A stretch of 64,000 nt of DNA from Rhodococcus sp. X156 (GTDB lineage Bacteria; Actinomycetota; Actinomycetes; Mycobacteriales; Mycobacteriaceae): the NCBI RefSeq assembly GCF_004006015.1, contig NZ_CP034766.1, positions 2,761,001 through 2,825,000 on the forward strand. Reading direction: 5' to 3'. The position numbers and the translations under genes were made by a program. This document shows positions 22,404 to 30,324 of the stretch, piece after piece; the first letter of the stretch is position 1; each line of letters starts with the position of its first letter. A model generated the notes under the pieces. The model did no database searches. It saw only the letters and a list, made by a program, of their open reading frames with translations, and was not told where the DNA came from.

Positions 22404-22420
22404 CCGCTCGCCGAGCGGCC
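22404..22420. terminator. Small hairpin between convergent genes
   Basis: A perfect 7-bp GC-rich stem (22404-22410 with 22414-22420) with a 3-nt loop, between the ends of the aldo/keto reductase and the permease. Confidence 0.5.
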
Positions 22421-23940
22421 TAGCCGCTGTCCGACGGTGAGGACACCGCCGGCCGCATGCCCTCGGGCCGCTCGTAGCCCTCGGCCAGGGTGCTGCGCTT
22501 GCGGCCGTAGACGAAGTAGAGCACCACCCCGATGGCCATCCAGGCGAGGAAGCGCAGCCAGGTGTCCACCGGGAGGTTGAGCATCAGGTAGACGCTGGCC
22601 AGCACCGACACGATGGGCACGAAGGGCACCAGCGGCGTGCGGAACGAACGCTTGAGGTCGGGCCGGGTGCGGCGCAGCACCACCACGCCGATGGCCACCA
22701 GCACGAAGGCGAACAGGGTGCCGATGTTGACCAGCTTGGCCAGCTCGGTGAGCGGCACCAGCGCCGCGATGGTGGCCACCACGATGCCGGTGACCACGGT
22801 GGTGACCACCGGGGTGCCGGTGCGCGGGGAGACCTTGGCGAACGGGGCGGGCAGCAGCCGGTCGCGGCTCATCGCGAAGAACACCCGGCTCTGGCCGAGC
22901 ATGAGGATCATCATCACGGTGGTCAGACCGGCCAGGGCGCCCACGGAGATGAGGGTGGCGATGGCGTCCTGCCCCACCGACCGGAACGCCGCCGCCAACG
23001 GCGCCGACGCCTCGATCTCGTTGTACTTGACCATGCCGGTGATGACCACGGAGACCAGCACGTAGAGCGCGGTGCAGATGGCCAGCGAGCCGAAGATGCC
23101 GATGGGCATGTCGCGCTGCGGCTTCTTGGTCTCCTCGGCGGCGGTGGCCACGATGTCGAAGCCGATGAAGGCGAAGAACACGGTGGCGGCGGCGGCGAAG
23201 ATGCCGCCCACGCCGAACGCGCCGGGCGCGAACCCGAGCTCCTGCAGCAGCGACAGCGACGGCGCCTCGTCCGGCTTGGCGCTGGGTGAGCCCGACGGCG
23301 GGATGAACGGGTCGTAGTTGCTGGCCTTGACGTAGAAGAACCCGGCCACGATCACCAGCAGCACCACGCCCAGCTTGATCAGCACGGCGACGGCGTTGAC
23401 CCGGCTGGAGACCTTGATGCCCAGGCAGATGACGCCGGTGAGGATGAGCACGATGGCTGCGGCGGTGACGTTGACCGTCGCCTCCTCGCCGGCGATGGAC
23501 GAGGGCAGGTGCCACCCGATGGTCTCCAGCAGCTCCTGCAGGTAGCCCGACCAGCCGACCGCCACGGTCGCCGCGCCCAGCGCCATCTCCAGGATGAGGT
23601 CCCAGCCGATGATCCAGGCCAGCAGCTCGCCCAGGCTGGCGTAGGAGAACGTGTAGGCGCTGCCGGCCACCGGCACGGTGCTGGCGAACTCCGCGTAGCA
23701 GAGCGCGGCCAGGCCGCAGACGATGGCGGCGAAGACGAAGGACAGCGCCACGGCAGGTCCCGCCTCGAGCCCGGCGGCCTCACCGGTGAGCACGAAGATG
23801 CCGGTGCCGATCACCACGCCGACACCGAAGACGATGAGGTCGACGGGCCCCAGCGCCTTCTTCAGCTGGTGCTCGGGCTCCTCGGTGTCCGCGATCGACT
23901 GCTCGACGGACTTCGTCCGGAACACGCTGCCTGATCTCAT
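22420..23940 (-). CDS. APC-family cationic amino acid permease-like transporter
   Basis: A 506-residue inner-membrane transporter with about 12 hydrophobic helices. The first helix motif VGVVIGTGIFVLTG and the stretch FFAFIGFDIVATAAEETKKPQRDMPIGI are typical of the CAT/YfnA branch of the APC superfamily, which imports amino acids with protons. The exact substrate is unknown. It corresponds by position and type to Rv3253c. Both ends are cytoplasmic and polar. It is a single-gene unit. Confidence 0.92.
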   Translation of the reverse strand: MRSGSVFRTKSVEQSIADTEEPEHQLKKALGPVDLIVFGVGVVIGTGIFVLTGEAAGLEAGPAVALSFVFAAIVCGLAALCYAEFASTVPVAGSAYTFSYASLGELLAWIIGWDLILEMALGAATVAVGWSGYLQELLETIGWHLPSSIAGEEATVNVTAAAIVLILTGVICLGIKVSSRVNAVAVLIKLGVVLLVIVAGFFYVKASNYDPFIPPSGSPSAKPDEAPSLSLLQELGFAPGAFGVGGIFAAAATVFFAFIGFDIVATAAEETKKPQRDMPIGIFGSLAICTALYVLVSVVITGMVKYNEIEASAPLAAAFRSVGQDAIATLISVGALAGLTTVMMILMLGQSRVFFAMSRDRLLPAPFAKVSPRTGTPVVTTVVTGIVVATIAALVPLTELAKLVNIGTLFAFVLVAIGVVVLRRTRPDLKRSFRTPLVPFVPIVSVLASVYLMLNLPVDTWLRFLAWMAIGVVLYFVYGRKRSTLAEGYERPEGMRPAVSSPSDSG

Positions 23941-24075
23941 CAGGATTGCCTTCTTCTCACGAGGGGGAACTGCACCGGTCGGGCCGTGAACGCTAGTACG
24001 GTAGCCACCCCGTTGCCCAATGGCCTGGTGAGCGGTAGTCCTGCTGCGGCTCAGCCGGTCTGGGCGCAGCGACCG

Positions 24076-25029
24076 CTAGCCCTGGTCCTGCTCCGCGCCG
24101 TGGCGCAGCGCCCCTGCGGCAGGGGCGCGGTAGAGGTCGGGCTCGAGGTAGATCACCCGCGCGGCGGGCACGGCGGCGCGCACCCGCTCCTCGGCGGCGT
24201 CGATGGCGGCGGCGATGCCGGCACTGGTCTCGTCGCCGCCCACGGCGACCTTGGCGGCCACCAGCAGCTCCTCCGGACCCAGGTACTGCGTCTTGAGGTG
24301 CACCACGCGGTCGATCGCGCCCCCGACCAGGGCTGCCTGGATGGCCTGCTCCTCCCCCGGGGTGGCGCCCTCGCCGATCAGCAGGCTCTGCATCTCGATG
24401 ATGAGGATGACGGCGATGACACCGAGCAGCAGGCCGATGCTCACGGTTCCGATGCCGTCCCACACCGGGTCACCGGTGAGCACGCTCATGCCGACACCGA
24501 CGAGGGCGAGCAGCAGGCCGACCAGCGCGCCGGCGTCCTCCAGCAGCACCACCGGCAGCTCGGGGCTGCGCGAGGTGCGGATGAACTGCCACCAGCTGGC
24601 CCTGCCCTTGAGCGGGCGCGACTCGTGCACGGCGGTGCGGAAGCTGTAGGTCTCCAGGCCGACGGCCACCAGCAGCACTCCGATGGCCACCCCGGGCGAG
24701 GTGAGCTCCTCCGGGTGGGAGATCTTGTGGATGCCCTCGTAGAGGGCGAACATCGAGCCCAGGGTGAACAGCACCAGCGCCACCACGAAGGAGTAGAAGT
24801 AGCGGTTGCGGCCGAAGCCGAACGGGTGCAGCTGGGTGGCGGCCTTCTTGGCCCGCTTCTGCCCGAGCAGCAGCAGCCCCTGGTTGGAGGTGTCGGCCAC
24901 CGAGTGCACCGACTCGGCGAGCATCGACGACGACCCGGTCACGAGGAAGCCGACGAACTTGGCGACCGCGATTCCCGCGTTGGCGACCAGCGCCGCGAGG
25001 ATGGCCTTGGTACCGCCTGATGCGGACAT
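24076..25029 (-). CDS. Cation diffusion facilitator, SLC30A9/ZnT9-like
   Basis: A 317-residue membrane protein with about six helices and a C-terminal cytoplasmic domain. The first metal motif HxxxD is present in helix 2 (ESVHSVAD, His42 and Asp46), followed by HPFGFGRNRYFY. In helix 5 the second HxxxD found in ordinary zinc/manganese CDF exporters is absent. The segment reads VLLEDAGALVG (Glu164, Asp165), as in the SLC30A9 branch. Metal choice or direction may therefore differ from classical CDF proteins. The C-terminal 20 residues are unconserved. It lies 25 bp before manA on the other side of that gene's stop, reading the same way. Confidence 0.87.
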   Translation of the reverse strand: MSASGGTKAILAALVANAGIAVAKFVGFLVTGSSSMLAESVHSVADTSNQGLLLLGQKRAKKAATQLHPFGFGRNRYFYSFVVALVLFTLGSMFALYEGIHKISHPEELTSPGVAIGVLLVAVGLETYSFRTAVHESRPLKGRASWWQFIRTSRSPELPVVLLEDAGALVGLLLALVGVGMSVLTGDPVWDGIGTVSIGLLLGVIAVILIIEMQSLLIGEGATPGEEQAIQAALVGGAIDRVVHLKTQYLGPEELLVAAKVAVGGDETSAGIAAAIDAAEERVRAAVPAARVIYLEPDLYRAPAAGALRHGAEQDQG

Positions 25030-25054
25030 CCGTGAACTCCTTGGGTGAGCGGGG

Positions 25055-26317
25055 TCAGGCCCCGGTGGGGGCCTCGTCGGTGGTCAGGCCGTCCCGCACG
25101 CGAAACAGCTGAGCGCCATCATCTCCTGCCACCACCGACACCGCCGCACCGGTGGCCGGCAGCCACACCGATCCGCCCTTGTCCACGGTGAGCTCCGCGC
25201 CGTCGGCGGTGCTCAGCCGGGCCTGGCCGACCGTGCACAGCAGCACCTGGGGGCTGCCGCGGCCCAGCGTCAGCCGGTCGCCCGCGGGCAGCTCGACGCG
25301 GGAGAGCGCAAACTCCTCCGTCGGGGTGGGGTAGCCCAGCTCGGCGGCGCCCTGGCTCGCCGGCCCCCCCGACCACGGGGTGCCGGAGAGCACCGGCATG
25401 TCGCCGTGGGCGAAGTCGAGCACCCGCAGCAGCTCGGGCACGTCCACGTGCTTGGGGGTCAGGCCACCGCGCAGCACGTTGTCGGAGTTGGCCATCACCT
25501 CCACCCCCACCCCGCTGAGGTAGGCGTGCAGGTTGCCGGCAGGCAGGTAGATGGCCTCACCCGGCTTCAGCACCACTCGGTTCAGCAGCAGCGAGGCCAG
25601 CACCCCCGCGTCGCCCGGGTAGCGCTCCCCCAGCTCGAGGGTGGTCTGCGCCTCCAGCACGAAGTCGCCGTCCTCGGCCACCAGCTTGGTGAGGCTGGAC
25701 AGCACCGCGGGCAGCAGCGACTCCAGCACCTGCACCGGCAGGGTGATCCAGGTCGTCAGCACGGCCCGCAGGCCGTGGGAGTCCGGCTGCCCCGCGAGCA
25801 GGCCCAGGTAGGTGTCCAGCTCGGGGCAGCGCATCGCGGTGAGCAGCTCGATGGTGCGGTCGACGCGGCGGAAGCCCGCCAGCGCGTGGAAGGTGGTCAG
25901 GGCGCAGAGCAGCTCGGGCTTGTGGCTGGGGTCGCGGTAGTTGCGCTCCTGCGAGCCCTGCGGCACGCGGCGCTGCTCCTCCCGCTCGTAGCCCTCCCGC
26001 GCCTGCTCGGCGCTGGGGTGGGCCTGCAGCGACAGCGGCTCGTCGGCCGCGAGCACCTTGAACAGGAACGGCAGCGTGCCGCCGAAGCGCGCGCAGCACG
26101 CTGCCCCCAGCTGGACCTCGGGCTCGGCCTCGATCGCGGCGAGCAGCGAGAGCTCCTGGCCGTCGGCGCGGCGCACGGTGGCGGGGTCGGCAGGGTGCGC
26201 GCCCAGCCACAGCTCGGCCTCCGGGTGCGGCGCCGGCGCCGGACGGCCAGTCAGCTCGGCGAGGGCGGTGCGCGATCCCCACGCGTAGTGCCGCACCACC
26301 CCTAGCAGCTCGTGCAC
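25055..26317 (-). CDS. manA: Mannose-6-phosphate isomerase, class I
   Basis: A 420-residue type I phosphomannose isomerase that interconverts fructose-6-phosphate and mannose-6-phosphate, the entry point to mannose metabolism. Zinc-site and catalytic motifs are visible: PLSLQAHPSAEQA, DPSHKPELL, and LPAGNLHAY followed by GVEVMANSDNVLRGGLTPKHVD. The GTG start is chosen because the family begins with xELLxGxxRxYAWGSRT and a GGAG site lies 8 nt upstream. It sits at the end of the run manB, Trm112-like, TobH-like, manA, matching Rv3257c-Rv3255c. Confidence 0.95.
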   Translation of the reverse strand: MHELLGVVRHYAWGSRTALAELTGRPAPAPHPEAELWLGAHPADPATVRRADGQELSLLAAIEAEPEVQLGAACCARFGGTLPFLFKVLAADEPLSLQAHPSAEQAREGYEREEQRRVPQGSQERNYRDPSHKPELLCALTTFHALAGFRRVDRTIELLTAMRCPELDTYLGLLAGQPDSHGLRAVLTTWITLPVQVLESLLPAVLSSLTKLVAEDGDFVLEAQTTLELGERYPGDAGVLASLLLNRVVLKPGEAIYLPAGNLHAYLSGVGVEVMANSDNVLRGGLTPKHVDVPELLRVLDFAHGDMPVLSGTPWSGGPASQGAAELGYPTPTEEFALSRVELPAGDRLTLGRGSPQVLLCTVGQARLSTADGAELTVDKGGSVWLPATGAAVSVVAGDDGAQLFRVRDGLTTDEAPTGA

Positions 26318-26363
26318 GTCGTTCTCCGCTCCCTCGCCTTGCCGGTTGGTGGTGTCCCTGGGC

Positions 26364-27440
26364 TCAGCTCGCCAGCCCCAGGTACACCGCGGCCGTCTCG
26401 CACCGCGCGGCCAGCAGCAGCAGCTCTGCCGCTGGGTGGTGGCGCAGCGGGCCGTCGTCGAGCGTGCCGAGCACCAGCTCGACGTCCGGCAGCGACTCGC
26501 TGAGCGCACGCAGGCGCGTCTCCTCCTCCGCGGTGCCCAGCAGCAGCACCCGCAGGGGCGGCTCGGGAAGGGGCCCGTCGATGTCCGGGTCGTGGAAGAT
26601 CGGGTCGACCACCGGAGTCGCCACCGCGGCCGGGCCGTGGCGCCGCGAGAGCAGCACCTGGGCCAGCTCGGCGGCACCGACCACCACGGCCGCGTTGCGC
26701 AGCAGCGAGGTGGCCACGTGACCGGCCAGCACCACCGCCGCCGGGTGCTCCGCCGCCACCACCAGGCGGTGCCCGGCGCAGCGCAGCGCCAGCAGCTTGG
26801 CCGGGTTGGCGAACACCTCGGTGCCCGGCTGGTTGCGGCCGGCCTCGGCGTCGAGCTCGTCGGCGAGGGCCTCCAGGTCGGGGCCCGCCAGCACGCGCAG
26901 CGCGCTCAGCACGGCCAGGCCCACCGCGGCGAAGCGGAAGAGCCCCATGCCCTGCGGCAGCGGGAGCCGGGGCGGCAGCAGCAGGGCGCGCCCTGCCGCT
27001 GCGGGGGCGAGCAGCCCCTCCTCGGGTGCGGCGAGCACCAGCTCGGCGCCTCGGCCCACCACGCGCCCCACCGACTCCGCCAGCTGCTGGTCGCCGGGGT
27101 CGTCGGAGAGCACCACCACCACGTCCAGCGCGCCCACCCAGCGCGGTGCCTGGGCGGCGACCACCACGGGAACGGTGCTGCTGTCACCGCACAGGGCCTG
27201 CAGCCACTCCGCGGCGTGGCGCGCGGGCCCGCGCGGGGCGAGCAGCACCACGCTGCGCACGCTGGCGCCCTGCAGCCGGGCCAGGGCGCCCTCGGCCACC
27301 GCGGCGGCGACGGCCCGCACGGAGGCCCCGGCCGAGGCCGCACCTCGCAGGCGCCCGTCGGCGTCGGCAGCGAGCAGGCGCTCGGTGTCGTCCAGGTCGG
27401 CGGGAGCCAGCGCGCGAGCAGCGGCGCCGGAGGCGGTCAT
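26364..27440 (-). CDS. SIS-domain/TobH-like protein (Rv3256c type)
   Basis: A 358-residue Ala/Leu-rich protein related to the C-terminal phosphoglucose/phosphomannose isomerase domain (TobH, Rv3256c). A sugar-isomerase fold is suggested by the pattern of short hydrophobic strands (SVVLLAP, VPVVVAAQ, LDVVVVLSDDPGD), but classic catalytic residues cannot be assigned with confidence. Its start overlaps the stop of the Trm112-like gene (ATGA), and manA follows 46 bp downstream, so it is part of the mannose cluster. Its exact reaction is unknown. Confidence 0.82.
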   Translation of the reverse strand: MTASGAAARALAPADLDDTERLLAADADGRLRGAASAGASVRAVAAAVAEGALARLQGASVRSVVLLAPRGPARHAAEWLQALCGDSSTVPVVVAAQAPRWVGALDVVVVLSDDPGDQQLAESVGRVVGRGAELVLAAPEEGLLAPAAAGRALLLPPRLPLPQGMGLFRFAAVGLAVLSALRVLAGPDLEALADELDAEAGRNQPGTEVFANPAKLLALRCAGHRLVVAAEHPAAVVLAGHVATSLLRNAAVVVGAAELAQVLLSRRHGPAAVATPVVDPIFHDPDIDGPLPEPPLRVLLLGTAEEETRLRALSESLPDVELVLGTLDDGPLRHHPAAELLLLAARCETAAVYLGLAS

Positions 27441-27670
27441 GACGTCGCGGGGTCAGCCGACCGGGGCTGGCCCGGTTCGGGGTGCAGCGCCTCGTCCAGC
27501 AGCAGCACCGGGATGCCGTCGACCACCGGGAACGTGCGACCACAGCTGGTGCAGGTCAGCGCGTCCGCGTCGGGGTCGGTGGCCGAGCCGGCCCGCAGCG
27601 GGGCGTGCTCCGGGCAGGGGCAGGCGAGGATCTCCATCAGCTGGGGGTCAAGCGAAACAGCCATGGTCAT
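27437..27670 (-). CDS. Trm112-like zinc-ribbon protein
   Basis: A 77-residue small protein with the Trm112 pattern: LDPQLMEILACPCPEHAPL (Cys17, Cys19), then LTCTSCGRTFPVVDGIPVLL (Cys40, Cys43). Trm112 proteins activate partner methyltransferases in eukaryotes and archaea; the bacterial role is unclear. The ATG is preceded by GGAGAGG. It overlaps the TobH-like start by 4 bp. It lies between manB and manA in the same order as in mycobacteria. Confidence 0.88.
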   Translation of the reverse strand: MTMAVSLDPQLMEILACPCPEHAPLRAGSATDPDADALTCTSCGRTFPVVDGIPVLLLDEALHPEPGQPRSADPATS

Positions 27671-27795
27671 GCCGTCCTCTCCTCGTGCGGGCAACAGGGA
27701 ACGGGGGTGCGTGCTGCACACCGTCCGTCGGTCGGGTCCAGTGGTTCGCTCCGGCCACCTCGGCGCGGCGACCCGGGGTCCACCGAACACCGTAG

Positions 27796-29172
27796 TCACC
27801 CCCGCACGATCGCGAGCACCTCGTCCCGCAGCGCAGCGACCGCGGTGGCGTCGGCGGCCTCCACGTTCAGGCGCAGCAGCGGCTCGGTGTTGGACGCGCG
27901 CAGGTTGAACCAGGCGCCGTCGGCCAGGTCCACGGTCATCCCGTCGAGGGTGTCCACCGACACGGCGCGGTCGGCGAAGGCCTCGCGCACGGCCGCGGTG
28001 GCCGCGGCCGCGTCGGACACGGTGGAGTTCACCTCGCCGGAGGCGGCGTAGCGCTCGTACTGGGCCATCAGCTCCGACAGCGGGCGGTCCTGCTCACCGA
28101 GCGCGGCCAGCACGTGCAGCGCGGCCAGCATGCCGGAGTCGGCGCACCAGAAGTCCTGGAAGTAGTAGTGCGCGGAGTGCTCGCCGCCGAACACGGCGCC
28201 GCGCTCAGCCATCTCCTGCTTGATGAACGAGTGCCCCACCCGGGTGCGCACCGCGGTGCCGCCCAGCTCGGTGACCAGCTCCGGCACCGCCCGGGAGGTG
28301 ATCAGGTTGTAGATGATGGTGGCACCGGGCTGGACCGCCAGGGTGCGGGCGGCCACCAGGGCGGTCACCGCGGACGGGGACACGGGCTCGCCTCGCTCGT
28401 CCACCACGAAGCACCGGTCAGCGTCGCCGTCGAAGGCCAGCCCGAGGTCGGCCGAGGTGGCCAGCACGTGGGCCTGCAAATCCACCAGGTTGGCCGGGTC
28501 CAGCGGGTTCGCCTCGTGGTTGGGGAAGGTGCCGTCGAGCTCGAAGTACAACGGCTGCACCTGCAGCGGGAGCGCGCCCAGCACGGCGGGCACGGTGTGC
28601 CCGGCCATGCCGTTGCCCGCGTCCACGGCCACCGTCATGGGGCGCAGCGCGGAGCAGTCGACCAGCCCGTGCAGGTGCGCGGCATAGTCGGCGAGCACGT
28701 CCTGGTGGCTGACGGTGCCCGGCGCGACGTCCAGGTCGGGCACCTGCTGGGCGGCCTCGGCGCGGATCTGCGCCAGGCCGGTGTCCTGCCCGATGGGCTT
28801 GGCCCCCGCGCGACACATCTTGATGCCGTTGTAGGTGGCCGGGTTGTGGCTGGCGGTGAACATGGCCCCCGGGCAGTCCAGCGCCCCGGAGGCGAAGTAG
28901 AGCTGGTCGGTGGAGGCGAGCCCGACGTGCACCACGTCCAGGCCCTGCGCCACCACGCCGGCGGCGAAGGCCTCCGCCAGCTCGGGAGAGGAGGCCCGCA
29001 TGTCCTGGCCGACGACGACGCGGCCGGCGTCGCGCACCAGCCGTCCGAAGGCGGCGCCCAGCTCACGCACCAGGGCCGCGTCGAGCTGCTCCCCGACCAG
29101 GCCGCGCACGTCGTAGGCCTTGACCACCGACGCCAGCAGCTCGGTCCGGTCGGCCAGCACCTGGTCGTTCAC
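27796..29172 (-). CDS. manB: Phosphomannomutase/phosphoglucomutase
   Basis: A 458-residue alpha-D-phosphohexomutase that converts mannose-6-phosphate to mannose-1-phosphate. Four signature loops are present: the phosphoserine loop MFTASHNPATYNGIKM, the metal loop AFDGDADRCFVVDE, the sugar loop GGEHSAHYYF, and the phosphate loop LRASNTEPLLRL. The GTG start (VNDQVLADRTELL) is chosen for its GGAG site; an upstream ATG would add a Ser/Lys-rich unconserved stretch. It matches Rv3257c (PmmA). With manA and the guanylyltransferase at 37.4 kb it completes the route to GDP-mannose. Confidence 0.95.
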   Translation of the reverse strand: MNDQVLADRTELLASVVKAYDVRGLVGEQLDAALVRELGAAFGRLVRDAGRVVVGQDMRASSPELAEAFAAGVVAQGLDVVHVGLASTDQLYFASGALDCPGAMFTASHNPATYNGIKMCRAGAKPIGQDTGLAQIRAEAAQQVPDLDVAPGTVSHQDVLADYAAHLHGLVDCSALRPMTVAVDAGNGMAGHTVPAVLGALPLQVQPLYFELDGTFPNHEANPLDPANLVDLQAHVLATSADLGLAFDGDADRCFVVDERGEPVSPSAVTALVAARTLAVQPGATIIYNLITSRAVPELVTELGGTAVRTRVGHSFIKQEMAERGAVFGGEHSAHYYFQDFWCADSGMLAALHVLAALGEQDRPLSELMAQYERYAASGEVNSTVSDAAAATAAVREAFADRAVSVDTLDGMTVDLADGAWFNLRASNTEPLLRLNVEAADATAVAALRDEVLAIVRG

Positions 29173-29301
29173 GCACGCTCCACTCTGTTTGCTCTTGCTT
29201 GCTGCGCTGCTCGACTTGCTGCTCGACCTGCTGCGCGGGGCGCCGGTCGGCACGGCTGCCGCGCGCCGACACAGCCTAACCGGCGGGTCTGGCCGGCCGA
29301 G

Positions 29302-29709
29302 TCAGTCGTTGGGGTCGGGCAGGACGCGCAGGTGCCCACGGCGCCCGGTGGTGGCCTCGGCGCTGGGGTGCTGCTCCGAGCGGCCGCCGGTGTCGGAACC
29401 GCGCGCCTCCCCCGAGCGGGGCTGCGGGGCGGAGCCGGAGCGGCCGGCCTCGCGCACGGCCTCAGCCAGCGCGGTGAGGTCGTCGTCGTCCGGGCCCTGC
29501 GCGGCGAAGCCGCCGACGTGGCGGACGACCTCCCAGTCGCGCGGCACGGTGAGCCGCGTGGCGTGGGTCTCGCACAGGTCGTAGGAGTGCGGCTCGTCGT
29601 TGGTGGCCAGCGGCCCGACGACAGCGGTGGAGTCGGAGTAGACATACGTCAGCGTCGCGACTGCGGAACTTGTGCACCCGGGCCGGGAACACCGACGTGT
29701 TGACCTCAC
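29302..29709 (-). CDS. DUF3499 family protein (Rv3258c type)
   Basis: A 135-residue protein whose first 70 residues match DUF3499: a possible metal site made of CSRPGC (Cys7, Cys12) and LCETH (Cys46, His49), and the conserved core ATLTYVYSDSTAVVGPL and HATRLTVPRDWEVVRH. The remaining half is disordered and charged. Function unknown. The GTG at 29709 fits the family N-terminus; the upstream ATG at 29781 would reach the divergent gene. It faces the Rv3259-like gene as in M. tuberculosis. Confidence 0.88.
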   Translation of the reverse strand: MRSTRRCSRPGCTSSAVATLTYVYSDSTAVVGPLATNDEPHSYDLCETHATRLTVPRDWEVVRHVGGFAAQGPDDDDLTALAEAVREAGRSGSAPQPRSGEARGSDTGGRSEQHPSAEATTGRRGHLRVLPDPND

Positions 29710-29768
29710 GGCGGCGACCTTAGCCCCACCGCCCGCGCGGGCCGGGCTCGACTCGCCGGAGGACTGCG

Positions 29769-29784
29769 TACTCTGCTGCACATG
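29769..29784 (+). promoter_or_regulatory. -10 element and leaderless start of the Rv3259-like gene
   Basis: TACTCT (29769-29774, TANNNT type) ends 7 nt before the ATG, so the mRNA most likely starts at the A of the start codon. No ribosome site is present. A weak -35-like CTCGAC lies 16 nt upstream. Confidence 0.6.
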
Positions 29785-30324
29785 GCGTCCCGACCACTGC
29801 CGCGGGTGCGGCGCTCAGCGCGGCGAGCGGAGCTGCGCGGGCGTGGTGTGCGCGGCCCGATCCTGCCCACCACGGTCCCAGCCTGGCGCACCCGGGCCGA
29901 GCGCTTCGACGGGTTGGTGCTGGCGGCACTGGCGCCGATCAACCAGCGCTGGCACGAGCAGCTGCGCTCGCTGGACGTGGCGGTGGACGACGTTCCGCCG
30001 GTGCGCGCCGTGGACATCGCGCGAGTGCGTCGGGACGACCCGGCCGCCACCTCCTGGCCGCCGGAGGTGATCGCCGACGCGGCGGTGCCGCTGGCCCGGC
30101 TGGTGCAGGCCGGAGTGGACCGGCGCGGGGACGTGACGCGGGCCCGCATCGTGCTGTTCCGCCGGCCGCTGGAGCTGCGTGCCAAGCAGCCCGAGGAGCT
30201 CACCGACCTGATCCACGAGGTGCTCGTGGAGCAGGTGGCTACCTACCTCGGCCTCGACGCAGCGACCATCGACCCGGACGGCGAGGACGAGGACGAGGAC
30301 CCGTCGGATCCCCCGCAGGACTGA
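29782..30324 (+). CDS. Metallopeptidase-family protein (Rv3259 type) with degenerate zinc motif
   Basis: A 180-residue protein equivalent in position to Rv3259, classed with small zincin-like metallopeptidases. The segment LTDLIHEVLVEQVATYLGLD lines up with the HExxH helix, but the second His is replaced: the motif reads HEVLV (from His145). It may therefore not bind catalytic zinc. The N-terminus is strongly basic (ten Arg in the first 24 residues) and the C-terminus is a run of Asp/Glu. The last 86 bp overlap the 3' end of the convergent membrane-protein gene. Confidence 0.78.
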   Translation: MASRPLPRVRRSARRAELRGRGVRGPILPTTVPAWRTRAERFDGLVLAALAPINQRWHEQLRSLDVAVDDVPPVRAVDIARVRRDDPAATSWPPEVIADAAVPLARLVQAGVDRRGDVTRARIVLFRRPLELRAKQPEELTDLIHEVLVEQVATYLGLDAATIDPDGEDEDEDPSDPPQD

